Notes under the pieces: model-generated
The model's input: only the letters and a program-made list of their open reading frames with translations
Database searches by the model: none
Told to the model about the DNA's origin: nothing
Part shown: positions 8,359-16,637 of the stretch, piece after piece
How the letters are laid out: each line of letters starts with the position of its first letter
Position numbering within the stretch: the first letter of the stretch is position 1
Source of the DNA: Anaerobutyricum hallii
GTDB taxonomy: Bacteria; Bacillota; Clostridia; Lachnospirales; Lachnospiraceae
Assembly (NCBI RefSeq): GCF_900209925.1
Contig: NZ_LT907978.1
Location: 101,001-165,000 of the forward strand
DNA length: 64,000 nt
Direction of reading: 5' to 3'
Position numbers and translations under genes: made by a program

Positions 8359-9762
8359 TTAAAAAGCTTCCTGTGACCGCATATTAGAAATAGCTGCTTC
8401 TTTGGGGAGAGAAAGTGTAAAAATAGAGCCTTCATTCACTTTACTTTTTACAGATATTGATCCTTTATGCAATTCTGTGATTTTCTGTACCAGAGAAAGT
8501 CCCAATCCAAAGCCCGGTGTATTCCTGGATTTATCTGCACGATAAAAACGGTCGTAAATGTGCTTCTGTGTTTCTTCGTCCATACCACACCCATGATCTT
8601 CTATTTCAAAAATAGCAAGATTGTCTTTTTCCCATAATCTAAGTTTGACAAAAGACTGGTTTTCGCTATATTTCATCGCATTATTTATAAGATTTTTGAT
8701 AGCGATAGCCATAAGGCTTATGTTCATGTAAATAGATATGTTTTTGAGATCATATTGAACAGATATTTGTTTTTGCATACGAAGTGGTTCTGCCTCACAA
8801 ATAGATTCAATAAGATCTTTTAAACAGGAGTATTCAAAGTCTTCTTTTATTCTCCCCTGTTCTAAGCGGGAAAGTTGAAGAAGCTGAGTAATAATTTCAT
8901 TTGTTTTTGCATTTTGACGTGCGATTACAGTCAGGGAATCCATATAATCGTTTATTGTTCCCCCATATTTTTTTAAATATTGACATTCTGCTGATATAAT
9001 AGATGCAGGGGTTCGAAGTTCATGAGCAACATCAGAGGTAAATTGCTGTTGTTGATGAAACAGATCTTCTAATCGGTCCATCATACGATTATTTGCCTGA
9101 ATCATAGCATCCATTTCTTTAAATGCAGTAGCAGATTCAATACGCTTTGCAAGATTACCTTCGATACCGATAGTATCAGCAGTATCTTTTATTTCTTTCA
9201 TAGGAATTGTAAGTCGGGAAGAGACAGCGCCGATCAGTAAAAGACCAATAATACTGATTACAAAAGTAAAAGTATAGGATATGTATTTCATAGCCTGGTA
9301 TTGGCTGTTAAAATCCGTTTCTTTTCCAATGTTTCTTATAATAACAAGAATTTGCTTATTAGTAATGATGTCTTTTTTTAAAAAGGGCCGGTCAAAAATA
9401 TAATAATATCCAGAGGAACATTTCACTCGCCTAAAATCCCACTGATTTAGAGGATAATTGTTTAATTCTTTGTCTGGATAATGACCGCGGATTGTTCGGC
9501 CCTTATTATCTAAAACAAGTTTTTGTACATGATTTTCCCGGAAAATAAAATTTTTGTCTACTAAAATTTTCCCATTTCGGACTTCAACGTTAAGAAAATC
9601 ATAACGGCTTTCCCGGCGGATCTGCCTTCTGATATCAAAGTAAATTGTTTTATTGGAAAAATATGAAATAAACAGTATCATTATAGCTGCCATAATCAAT
9701 ATAATTGCGGCAAAGCGAATAGAAATATAGTGAGTAATTGATTGTTTTTCTTTATGGTTCAT
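8359..9762 (-). CDS. Sensor histidine kinase (HAMP, HisKA, HATPase)
   Basis: 467 aa. TM1 about 17-36, an extracellular sensor of about 120 residues, TM2 about 162-180, HAMP about 181-233, H box FTSDVAHELRTPASII with phospho-accepting His about 247, N box NLINNAMKYSENQ, G1 DHGCGMDEE, F box YDRFYRADKSRNT and G2 GFGLGLSLV. All catalytic blocks are intact. It is the membrane partner of the OmpR-type regulator at 9781; the stop of that gene is 18 bases from this start. Order and type recall CusS/ArlS-like kinases. The signal is unknown. Downstream is a sulfotransferase-like gene. Confidence 0.95.
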   Translation of the reverse strand: MNHKEKQSITHYISIRFAAIILIMAAIMILFISYFSNKTIYFDIRRQIRRESRYDFLNVEVRNGKILVDKNFIFRENHVQKLVLDNKGRTIRGHYPDKELNNYPLNQWDFRRVKCSSGYYYIFDRPFLKKDIITNKQILVIIRNIGKETDFNSQYQAMKYISYTFTFVISIIGLLLIGAVSSRLTIPMKEIKDTADTIGIEGNLAKRIESATAFKEMDAMIQANNRMMDRLEDLFHQQQQFTSDVAHELRTPASIISAECQYLKKYGGTINDYMDSLTVIARQNAKTNEIITQLLQLSRLEQGRIKEDFEYSCLKDLIESICEAEPLRMQKQISVQYDLKNISIYMNISLMAIAIKNLINNAMKYSENQSFVKLRLWEKDNLAIFEIEDHGCGMDEETQKHIYDRFYRADKSRNTPGFGLGLSLVQKITELHKGSISVKSKVNEGSIFTLSLPKEAAISNMRSQEAF

Positions 9763-9780
9763 AGCATTCCCTTATCTTTA

Positions 9781-10458
9781 TTATTGTTCAGGAGATTTTA
9801 GCATATATCCGATTCCTCGAATGGTTTGAATAAGTTTTACATCAAAATCATCATCCACTTTTTTTCTAAGATATCGTATATATACATCAATAATATTGGA
9901 TTCTCCATCAAAGTCAATCCCCCAGGCATTAGATTCTATCTGTGAGCGGGAAAGCGCGATATTTTTGTTTCGCATCATATATTCTAAAATAGAATATTCT
10001 TTTGGAGAAAGCTCGATGAGGATACCATCTCGCGAAACAGATTTTTGATCGGTATCAATGATCAGATTTCCGCAGGAATAAAAAGTACTGTGTTTTTGAG
10101 GACAGCGTTTTATAATAACACGAAGCCGGGCAAGAACTTCATCAAAAGAAAATGGTTTGACAACATAGTCGTCTGCACCATAATCAAGCCCTGTTACAAT
10201 ATCTTCGGTCTGGTCACGCGCAGTAAGGAACATAACAGGGGTCTCTATTTTTTTATTTCGGATATCTTTTAAGACTTCAAATCCATCCTTTCCGGGAATC
10301 ATAGCATCAAGTAAAATAGCATCATAACTTTCTTCTGTAATGTAATATACAGCATCATTTCCATTAAAACAGGAATCTACGATATATCCTTCTGCCTTAA
10401 GATGTTTTGCAATAATGTGATTTAAATCCGGTTCATCTTCAACTACAAGAATTTTCAT
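9781..10458 (-). CDS. OmpR-family response regulator
   Basis: 225 aa. Receiver domain 1-120 with acidic pair ED at 7-8, phospho-acceptor Asp about 51 (ILLDAMIPG), Thr in MFLTARD and Lys in DDYVVKPFSFDEV. The winged-helix DNA-binding domain covers about 127-222 (LIELSPKEYSILEYMMRNKN, IRYLRKKVDDD, TIRGIGYML). RBS GGGAG is 9 nt before the ATG. It is the first gene of the minus-strand operon with the kinase. Targets are unknown; the adjacent sulfotransferase-like gene is a candidate by position only. Confidence 0.95.
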   Translation of the reverse strand: MKILVVEDEPDLNHIIAKHLKAEGYIVDSCFNGNDAVYYITEESYDAILLDAMIPGKDGFEVLKDIRNKKIETPVMFLTARDQTEDIVTGLDYGADDYVVKPFSFDEVLARLRVIIKRCPQKHSTFYSCGNLIIDTDQKSVSRDGILIELSPKEYSILEYMMRNKNIALSRSQIESNAWGIDFDGESNIIDVYIRYLRKKVDDDFDVKLIQTIRGIGYMLKSPEQ

Positions 10459-10773
10459 AGGAATCTCCCTTCATATATCTATATGTTTCGTGGGTCCCAA
10501 AGTCAAACACCTTAACGTGCAAGCACGAAAGGAGTTTGGACCTTTTGACCCTGACATCATATCATAAAAATATTAAAGCAGGATTAAAAATATTATGAGA
10601 GATATGCTTTTGGTGCATAATTCCTCTATATCTCGTGTTAAGCTAAGTAATTTATAAATGAAATATATGTAAAAATCTTGTAATGAATGTAACGCTATGA
10701 TAGAATAAATGAACTGGAATTTGAAAGAAAAGTACCGAGAGTATATAAAAATTTATTAGGGAGGTATAGGAAA
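10459..10773. other. Divergent intergenic region with imperfect palindrome
   Basis: The 315-base gap separates the regulator (minus) from the lipid kinase (plus). At about 10492-10548 lies an imperfect inverted repeat (GGGTC... and ...GACCC ends) around a small perfect hairpin CGTGCAAGCACG at 10518-10529. It could be an operator, an RNA hairpin in the regulator leader or another repeat unit. The rest contains the promoter at 10678 and no gene that I can support. Confidence 0.5.
10678..10706 (+). promoter_or_regulatory. Promoter of the lipid kinase gene
   Basis: TTGTAA (10678-10683), 17-base spacer, TAGAAT (10701-10706). The leader is about 60 nt to the start codon. Confidence 0.6.
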
Positions 10774-10776
10774 GTG

Positions 10777-11682
10777 ATGAAAGGCTTGTTTATCATTAAT
10801 CCATCTTCTGGAAGGCAGAATTTTATTGACAAGATTAAGGAGATTGCGGGAATGCTGGTCATTGACCAGATATGTAATACAATAGATGTTTTCTATACAG
10901 AGAAACAGGATGATGCCTTGAATAAAGCAGCCGCACTGGAAAAAGGCCAGTATGATTTTGTCGTTGCTGTTGGAGGTGACGGAACACTTAATGAGGTAAT
11001 TAATGGAGTAGTGATGAGTAAAAGCGAGACTCCGGTTGCTGTCATTTCTGCAGGAACAGTTAATGATTTCGCTACATATTTAAATCTTCCGCAAACCCCG
11101 AGAGAATTCTGCGATATGATAGCAGATTTCCAACTTAAAAAAGTAGATGTTGGCAAAGTAAACGACAAGTATTTTATTAACGTAGTAGCCGCAGGCTTAT
11201 TGTCAGATACCGGATTTAAAGTATCGAAAGATAAAAAAGCAGTAATGGGTAAGTTAGCTTACTATTTAGAAGGAGCGGCAGAACTTCCAAAACAATTCGG
11301 AAAAAGCTGGAAAATGAGGTTTGCAACAGACGATAAGACAATAGAAGAAGAAGTTCTCTTATTTATGATTGCAAACTCACAGAGTGTAGGCGGATTTAAG
11401 GAGATTGCCCCGCTGGCATCAGTTTCCGATGGTTTATTTGATGCAGTGATTATAAAGAAAATGGATATTTTTCAGGTGCTTCCATTAATGATCTCTATAT
11501 TACAGGGGGATCATGTAAATCATCCGGCAGTAGAATATATTCAGACAGAAAACCTTCAGATAGAGAATCTGTCCGGAGAGGAAGTAAAAGTAGATTACGA
11601 TGGAGAAGAATTACCGGAAGGTTTCCCGGTAAATATCAGTATCATTCCACAGGCAATACAAATCGTGGTACCGGGAAAATAA
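10777..11682 (+). CDS. Diacylglycerol kinase family lipid kinase (YegS/DagK-like)
   Basis: 301 aa from the ATG at 10777 (a GTG at 10774 is equally well placed behind AGGGAGG). The DAGK catalytic domain starts with FIINPSSGRQNF and has the ATP-binding GGDGTLNEVINGV motif near residue 69 and PVAVISAGTVNDFATYL near 91. Such soluble enzymes phosphorylate diacylglycerol or related lipids, recycling the DAG released when lipoteichoic acid is built. That would fit the dlt-type operon 11 kb away, but the substrate is not fixed by the sequence. Its TAA stop is directly followed by a composite palindromic element. Confidence 0.92.
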   Translation: MKGLFIINPSSGRQNFIDKIKEIAGMLVIDQICNTIDVFYTEKQDDALNKAAALEKGQYDFVVAVGGDGTLNEVINGVVMSKSETPVAVISAGTVNDFATYLNLPQTPREFCDMIADFQLKKVDVGKVNDKYFINVVAAGLLSDTGFKVSKDKKAVMGKLAYYLEGAAELPKQFGKSWKMRFATDDKTIEEEVLLFMIANSQSVGGFKEIAPLASVSDGLFDAVIIKKMDIFQVLPLMISILQGDHVNHPAVEYIQTENLQIENLSGEEVKVDYDGEELPEGFPVNISIIPQAIQIVVPGK

Positions 11683-11709
11683 ACACTAATTTGTAAATTT
11701 TGTGTAGAC

Positions 11710-11825
11710 GAAAAAAGAAAGAATACCATATCCCATCTGCTCTGTAGTCGCTGTGTTTAAAATGCTCGTTCGCATCTTAAACATGCTCCGAAGCCGCATC
11801 TGGGATAGGTATTCTTTCTTTTTTC
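11710..11825. repeat. Palindrome A1
   Basis: 116 bp. The outer arms (11710-11735 and 11802-11825) pair over 24 bases with one bulge. The core contains the family signature (CTGTAGTCGC) and an inner hairpin with the loop region GCTCGTTCGC. It lies 27 bases after the lipid kinase stop. The same core is found at 14212, 14749 (inverted), 31071, 33433 and 60973. Confidence 0.85.
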
Positions 11826-12195
11826 TGACTATACAAAACTCACAGTTGGTGAGAATGGGGATTGCTCGGAAATCTATGGTTTTCATCCAAATAAAGGCTC
11901 CAGATGAAGAATATTTTCTTACGGCAAAATAGTTCTTTGATTAAAAATCATAATCTCCTGGAGAATCCTCTTCTCTTTCCAACAGAAATCACTAATTTGC
12001 TATTTATTATTAAAAACAGACAGCTGCTGAAACAAAATTCTATGCTGAATTGTAAGAAGACTAACTACAATTATTTAGGAGAAGATATTCTCTTCTGGAG
12101 ATTTTTATTCCAAATAAAAACCAAAGCATTCTGGGCAAGCCACTTATTCCCATCCAAGCTTTAAATACTAATTTCCATCTGGAACCAAAGAACAG

Positions 12196-12313
12196 AAAAG
12201 CAGAAATTTGAGATAGAAGAAAATGTGATGTCGGAGCTAGTAAAAATGCCGGTCAGGCATTTTCTACGAAGCGACTATCTTCACATTTTCTTCTATCTCA
12301 AATTTCTGCTTTT
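12196..12313. repeat. Palindrome B1
   Basis: 118 bp. The arms of 33 bases (12196-12228 and 12281-12313) are perfectly complementary. The middle contains the short inverted pair AAAAATGCC/GGCATTTT. A second copy is at 33740; arm differences between the two copies are matched on the other arm. Confidence 0.85.
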
Positions 12314-12355
12314 CGTCTCTCTAGTCCATCAAATTAGTATTTTAGAAAATAATAG

Positions 12356-12384
12356 TTGCAAAGAATTTCTTTCTGACTTATAAT
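12356..12384 (+). promoter_or_regulatory. serS: Promoter of the serS T-box leader
   Basis: TTGCAA (12356-12361), 17-base spacer and a perfect TATAAT (12379-12384). It begins 14 bases after the right end of composite element 1. Confidence 0.8.
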
Positions 12385-12390
12385 AGACAG

Positions 12391-12672
12391 GAATATAGAG
12401 TTGTTGCGTTGAGAGAAGCTACGGTATGGATGTTTTTAAGAGAGTTGATGGTTGGTGAGAATCAGCAGGCGGAAGTACCTTTCCACTTTTTGAGCATTGA
12501 CGAAAGTCAAAGGCTGGTATCCTTTAACGTACCGACGAGAGGCTGTTATCGTTTTTCATATTTAAGACAGGATCGTTTGATGTATTTGGATATGTTTATA
12601 TAACAGCAATTTGGGTGGCAACACGGAATTCTTCGTCCCATGATGTAGGGTAGAAGGGTTCTTTTTTTATCT
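12391..12672 (+). ncRNA. T-box riboswitch (tRNA-Ser sensing) of serS
   Basis: The leader has the T-box layout. Stem I carries the GAGAG...GGTTGGTG-type region at about 12438-12460. The T-box sequence TTGGGTGGCAACACGG (12611-12626) lies in the antiterminator, overlapping a terminator hairpin (stem from about 12626 to 12659, then seven T). Uncharged tRNA-Ser is expected to stabilise the antiterminator and allow serS expression. The specifier codon could not be fixed with confidence; an AGC near 12490-12500 is one candidate. A 64-codon open frame inside is non-coding leader. Confidence 0.88.
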
Positions 12673-12852
12673 CAGTCGAGAAGACTCCCACCTCTTTCAG
12701 GTGGTGAGTGACAGCAAATTTGTCTCAGTGGGAGTCCAATCTCCGACTGAGATAAACGCTACGCGAGGATGAGCAGTGATTCTGTAAAGAATATGTCAGC
12801 TTACGCTGATCAGAATCACGCGCCAAGTCTCGCAGCAGCTCGACTTGAATTT
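12669..12852. repeat. Tandem palindromes in the serS leader (family H)
   Basis: Between the T-box terminator and the serS RBS are two inverted repeats. The first has arms 12669-12690 and 12729-12753, with a smaller hairpin inside. The second pairs GTGATTCTG (about 12776-12784) with CAGAATCAC (about 12811-12819). The segment 12801-12852 recurs in inverted orientation at 55464-55515, upstream of the nucleosidase gene. The function is unknown; it lengthens the untranslated leader by about 200 nt. Confidence 0.7.
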
Positions 12853-12897
12853 AGTCGGGAGAATTCCCGCTTCTATAACACAGGAGGAATATTGATA

Positions 12898-14184
12898 ATG
12901 TTAGATTTAAAATTTGTTAGAGAAAATCCAGAAGTTGTAAAACAGAACATCCGTAATAAATTTCAGGATGAGAAGCTTCCTTTAGTAGATGAGGTAATTG
13001 AATTAGATGCACAGAGAAGAGCAACTCAGCAGGAAGCAGATGATTTAAGATCAAATAGAAAGAAGATTTCTAAGCAGATCGGTGCATTAATGGCACAGGG
13101 TAAGAAAGAGGAAGCTGACGCTGTAAAAGAGCAGGTTACGAAGAATGCAGAACGCCTGGCAGAGCTTGAAAAATTAGAAGCAGAACTTGGGGAAAAAGTG
13201 AAGAAAATTATGATGATTATTCCTAATATCATTGACCCAAGTGTTCCAATCGGTAAAGATGATAGTGAGAACGTTGAGATTCAGAAGTATGGTGAACCAT
13301 TTGTTCCTGAGTTTGAAGTTCCATACCATACAGATATTATGGAAAGATTTGATGGAATTGATTTAGATAGTGCAAGAAAAGTTGCCGGTAACGGATTCTA
13401 TTATTTAATGGGTGATATTGCGAGACTTCATTCAGCAGTAATTTCTTATGCAAGAGATTTCATGATTGACAGAGGATTTACTTATTGTGTACCTCCTTTC
13501 ATGATTCGCAGCAATGTTGTTACAGGTGTTATGAGTTTTGCCGAGATGGATGCGATGATGTATAAAATCGAAGGTGAAGATTTATATTTAATCGGAACTA
13601 GCGAACATTCCATGATTGGTAAGTTTATTGATACTGTTTTACCAGCGGATACGCTGCCAAGAACACTGACATCTTATTCTCCATGTTTCCGTAAGGAAAA
13701 AGGTGCACATGGTATCGAAGAACGAGGAGTATATCGTATTCACCAGTTTGAAAAACAGGAAATGATCGTTGTATGTGAGCCAGAAGAAAGCAAGATGTGG
13801 TTTGATAAATTATGGCAGAACACTGTAGATTTATTCCGTTCTATGGATATCCCTGTTCGTACACTTGAATGTTGTTCCGGAGACTTAGCAGATCTTAAAG
13901 TAAAATCTATCGATGTAGAAGCATGGTCTCCTCGTCAGAAGAAATATTTTGAAGTAGGAAGCTGCTCTAATTTAGGAGATGCTCAGGCAAGACGACTGAA
14001 GATTCGTGTAACAGGTGAAAAAGGTAAATATTTTGCCCACACATTAAATAATACAGTAGTAGCACCACCTCGTATGTTAATTGCATTCCTTGAGAATAAC
14101 TTAAATGAGGATGGCTCTGTAAGAATTCCAGCACCTCTCCGTCCATATATGGGAGGAAAAGAAGTATTAAAACCAATAAAATAA
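12898..14184 (+). CDS. serS: Seryl-tRNA synthetase
   Basis: 428 aa. The start at 12898 (MLDLKFVRENPEVVKQNIRN, the canonical SerRS beginning) has AGGAGGA just upstream; a longer frame from 12769 would translate the repeat region. The N-terminal coiled-coil arm for tRNA-Ser covers about 30-105. The class II catalytic core holds motif 2 (SPCFRKEKGAHG...RIHQFEKQE) and motif 3 (LNNTVVAPPRMLIAFLENN). Motif 2 departs from the usual bacterial S-E-A-G-S-A-G-x-D-T-R-G form, and the SCSN block reads EVGSCSNLGDAQARRLKI, so this belongs to a divergent SerRS branch. Expression is controlled by the T-box leader. Confidence 0.96.
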   Translation: MLDLKFVRENPEVVKQNIRNKFQDEKLPLVDEVIELDAQRRATQQEADDLRSNRKKISKQIGALMAQGKKEEADAVKEQVTKNAERLAELEKLEAELGEKVKKIMMIIPNIIDPSVPIGKDDSENVEIQKYGEPFVPEFEVPYHTDIMERFDGIDLDSARKVAGNGFYYLMGDIARLHSAVISYARDFMIDRGFTYCVPPFMIRSNVVTGVMSFAEMDAMMYKIEGEDLYLIGTSEHSMIGKFIDTVLPADTLPRTLTSYSPCFRKEKGAHGIEERGVYRIHQFEKQEMIVVCEPEESKMWFDKLWQNTVDLFRSMDIPVRTLECCSGDLADLKVKSIDVEAWSPRQKKYFEVGSCSNLGDAQARRLKIRVTGEKGKYFAHTLNNTVVAPPRMLIAFLENNLNEDGSVRIPAPLRPYMGGKEVLKPIK

Positions 14185-14211
14185 ATACTGATCTGTAGAT
14201 TTCGTGTAGAC

Positions 14212-14330
14212 GAAAAAAGAAAAAAATAATACATCCCATCTGCTTTGTAGTCGCTGTGTTTAAAATGCTCGTTCGCATCTTAAACACGCTCCGAAGCCGC
14301 ATCTGGGATGTATTATTTTTTTCTTTTTTC
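14212..14330. repeat. Palindrome A2
   Basis: 119 bp with 26-base perfect outer arms (14212-14238, 14304-14330) and the shared family core. It is 27 bases after the serS stop. The arm sequence (AATAATACAT type) differs from A1 and A3 but pairs perfectly with its own partner arm. Confidence 0.88.
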
Positions 14331-14748
14331 TGGCTATTCTAAATCTACAGTTTAATAACATGGACTACACCAGAAGCCTATGACATTCCGGGAAATTAAT
14401 TTCTAAAGGACTGACATTTAAATGGTTGTATGTTGTTTACACTTGAAAATTGAATGCAATTCAACAGAAATACGCTTCCTTCTGGAGATTTTATCTGAAT
14501 AAGAATCGTAGATTTCTGACAACCCCCTTTCTCTTATTTTTTAACTGATTTGTAGAATGAGGTTAGACAGCTACTGTAATAGAACTTTTGGCTGAATTGT
14601 AAGGCAAGTATAGCAAAGAAAAGAAGATTAAATACAATTCAATCACATACAACAATTTGAATGTCAATCCTTTAGACTTTAATTTCTCGAGAATTCATAA
14701 TCTTTTGGAGAATCCCCATTCTCTCCAACTGTGGATTTAAAGTAGTCA

Positions 14749-14865
14749 GAAAAAAGAAAGAATACCATATCCCAGATGCGGCTTGGGAGCGTATTTAAGA
14801 TGCGGAAGAGCATCTTAAATACAGCGACTACAGAGCAGATGGGATATGGTATTCTTTCTTTTTTC
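14749..14865. repeat. Palindrome A3 (inverted copy)
   Basis: 117 bp, core in reverse orientation relative to A2, with perfect 25-base arms (AATACCATAT type, as in A1). It lies 20 bases beyond the 3' end of the minus-strand carboxypeptidase gene, so relative to its gene it has the same placement as A1 and A2. Confidence 0.88.
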
Positions 14866-14885
14866 GTCTACATTAAATCTACAAA

Positions 14886-16334
14886 TCAGGATTTTTTTCT
14901 ATGTGATATGCGTTCTTTTCGACGTTTTTCTAATTCGTGTCTATGAATCATGTGCATGATTAAAATAATAAGAATGACAGCAATGAGGATTCTTAAAGAG
15001 AAAGAGATTCCTTTATGTATTGCCTCTTTTCTTTTGGATGCTACAGGAGCAGTTTTCAGGTTATCATCCAGGGATTTTCCTTCAAGGTAGGCTTTGCCCT
15101 GCTTAGAAGTTATGTCATAGGTTACTTCTGTACGACCAAGTTCTTTACCATCGCAGGAGATAATGATATATCCAAGACGGCCTGTTTTTTTATCTTCATC
15201 TAGTTTAAAAGCGGTTTTTAACGTGGATTCGTCGAAGTCTTTTTTTACAAGGACAGAAAAATTAGTATCATAAGAGCTGTTTAATAACTGGATCTGGTCA
15301 AGCTTTGCTGAGTCGATCGAAGAGTTTTCTGTCATGGCAGTTTTTAAACTGAAGTTGGTCAGTGGAGTGACTGCTTTTACCTGATTAAATGCCCATTTGA
15401 ATAAGTTTGCGGTGTCGGTGTAGCTTTTGTCTGCTCCATGATCTTTTAAGATAACACAGATTAATTCAACATTATCTTTTTTTGCATAGGTTACTAATGT
15501 ATTGAGGGCTACTTGAGTAAAGCCGGTTTTGGCTCCTTCGGCATATTCATAATAGTAGTCACTGTTTTGTCTTAAAATTTTAGCATGATTCCAGAGTTCG
15601 AGTGTATCGGTTAAAGAATCGCTCTTTTTTAAGGTATAGGAAATGGTTCCGGCAATTTTGCGGAATTCCGGATGCTTCATTGCTTCTTTGAGAATCAGTC
15701 CCATATCATAGGCAGTTGTGTAATGTTCTTCATCAGGAAGTCCATGAGGATTTTTAAACTGTGTATTTTTACAGCCTAATTCTTTTGCACGCTTTGTCAT
15801 AAGCTTTGCAAATTCTGTAGTAGAACCGGAAATGTGTTCAGCGATAGCAGCAGCGGCTTCATTAGCGGATACCAGCATTAATGCATATAAGCTGTCTTCG
15901 ACAGTAAGCTTTGCGCCGACATTGATTCCGGCGGTACTGCTTCCGGCTTCGATTCCATTAACAGCGGCATTGGAATATGTGATGATATCGCTCATGTTAC
16001 AGTTTTCAACGGCGAGTAAAGCAGTCATGACTTTTGTGATGCTGGCCGGGTATCTTTTTGTGCTGGCTTCTTTTCCATAAAGAACCGTTCCGGTACCGGC
16101 ATCCATTACAACAGCGGATTCTGCTACGATGTCAGGTGCTCCGCTTAGCTTTGAGGTTCCATAGGAAGCGCCTGTTGCCTGAGTGTTAGAGGTGTCAGCC
16201 GATGCTTCTGTTGTTGCAGCGGTAGCAGCGGTAGTTTCCGTAGCTGTAGTAGTGGTCGCAGCCGCCGCAAAGGAATTTACACAAAAGCTGAAGGCCATTG
16301 TCAGTGTCAATATAAACGTAAATAATCGTTTCAT
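14886..16334 (-). CDS. D-alanyl-D-alanine carboxypeptidase (DacF/PBP5 type, S11)
   Basis: 482 aa from the ATG at 16334 (AAAGGAG 7 nt upstream; an in-frame start 12 codons earlier has no RBS). Signal peptide 1-23, then a Thr/Ala-rich low-complexity linker (24-58). Active-site motifs: SITK with Ser about 98, SANE (S-x-N), KTGFT (K-T-G). A C-terminal membrane segment (about 452-470) and a basic tail anchor it. It trims the terminal D-Ala from peptidoglycan stem peptides; the DacF/SpoVA-region type is often tied to sporulation. The stop codon TGA lies in the terminus of composite element 2. Confidence 0.94.
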   Translation of the reverse strand: MKRLFTFILTLTMAFSFCVNSFAAAATTTTATETTAATAATTEASADTSNTQATGASYGTSKLSGAPDIVAESAVVMDAGTGTVLYGKEASTKRYPASITKVMTALLAVENCNMSDIITYSNAAVNGIEAGSSTAGINVGAKLTVEDSLYALMLVSANEAAAAIAEHISGSTTEFAKLMTKRAKELGCKNTQFKNPHGLPDEEHYTTAYDMGLILKEAMKHPEFRKIAGTISYTLKKSDSLTDTLELWNHAKILRQNSDYYYEYAEGAKTGFTQVALNTLVTYAKKDNVELICVILKDHGADKSYTDTANLFKWAFNQVKAVTPLTNFSLKTAMTENSSIDSAKLDQIQLLNSSYDTNFSVLVKKDFDESTLKTAFKLDEDKKTGRLGYIIISCDGKELGRTEVTYDITSKQGKAYLEGKSLDDNLKTAPVASKRKEAIHKGISFSLRILIAVILIILIMHMIHRHELEKRRKERISHRKKS

Positions 16335-16447
16335 TGGGATTCTCCTTTTGATTCTGCCCAGTTGGGCCATGTTTTAGAGTTTTGCCAGGTCATTTTTAGA
16401 CCTTGCTTTTCATTGTATCCTACTTCTATAGAAAAAGCAAAAATTAA

Positions 16448-16476
16448 TTGCAAAAATAATGTGCAGCGATTAGAAT
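16448..16476 (+). promoter_or_regulatory. trmB: Promoter of trmB
   Basis: TTGCAA (16448-16453), 17-base spacer, TAGAAT (16471-16476). The leader is about 155 nt and contains a half-copy of the family E palindrome at 16565-16580. Confidence 0.55.
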
Positions 16477-16564
16477 AGTACTGTATGTCTAAAAATATCA
16501 GATATGAAAAATGTACGCGAAAAGTTTCAGGCGGAAAATCAGCCACAAAAGTAAGTGCAAGAAC

Positions 16565-16580
16565 GACTCCGAGAGTACAT
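16565..16580. repeat. Family E half-palindrome (E1)
   Basis: GACTCCGAGAGTACAT, the right half of a family whose full palindromes are at 20486, 58845 and 61967. It is 57 bases upstream of the trmB start. Confidence 0.6.
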
Positions 16581-16637
16581 TAAATGCAGTGGAAAGCAAA
16601 GTGCGTATTAAAGTAGAAAAGTAGATAGGAGAGTTTG

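Larger units (their letters stand above)
11683..12342. repeat. Composite repeat element 1 (palindrome A1 ... palindrome B1)
   Basis: This AT-rich 660-bp stretch fills the gap between the lipid kinase and the serS promoter. Its ends are inverted (ACTAATTTG on the left, CAAATTAGT on the right). Palindrome A1 is near the left end, palindrome B1 near the right. The interior (about 11985-12060) recurs inverted in the element at 60952. The open frames inside have no RBS or family features and I regard them as non-coding. Confidence 0.75.
14185..14889. repeat. Composite repeat element 2, a long inverted repeat
   Basis: 705 bp between two convergent genes. Left and right ends are inverted copies (CTGATCTGTAGATTT and, inverted, CTGATTTGTAGATTT), each followed by TGTAGACG and a palindrome A unit (A2 and A3). 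The inner parts near 14400-14432 and 14647-14680 are also inverted copies, so most of the element could fold back on itself. The right terminus supplies the TGA stop of the carboxypeptidase gene at 14886-14888. No coding sequence is supported. Confidence 0.8.

Noticed and set aside
11904..12164. 86-codon open frame in composite element 1
   Set aside because: No RBS, Asn/Lys/Leu-rich low complexity and sequence shared with other non-coding element copies.
11683..12342. Insertion sequence with transposase
   Set aside because: The inverted ends look mobile, but no open frame with DDE, HUH or recombinase motifs is present in any copy.
12409..12603. 64-codon open frame upstream of serS
   Set aside because: It lies entirely in the T-box leader (stem I to antiterminator) and has no RBS or family features.
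12769..12897. N-terminal extension of SerRS from an upstream start
   Set aside because: The 43 extra residues translate a repeat sequence also found inverted at 55464; the canonical start with AGGAGGA is at 12898.
13967..14302. Minus-strand frames that cross palindrome A copies, with similar peptides in several places
   Set aside because: They share a peptide (starting near MRLRSVFKMRTSILNTATT) only because the palindrome core is repeated; no RBS and they overlap real genes. They are not a protein family.
16183..16377. Ala/Val-rich plus-strand frame opposite the carboxypeptidase
   Set aside because: It is the antisense of the Thr/Ala-rich linker and signal peptide; no RBS.
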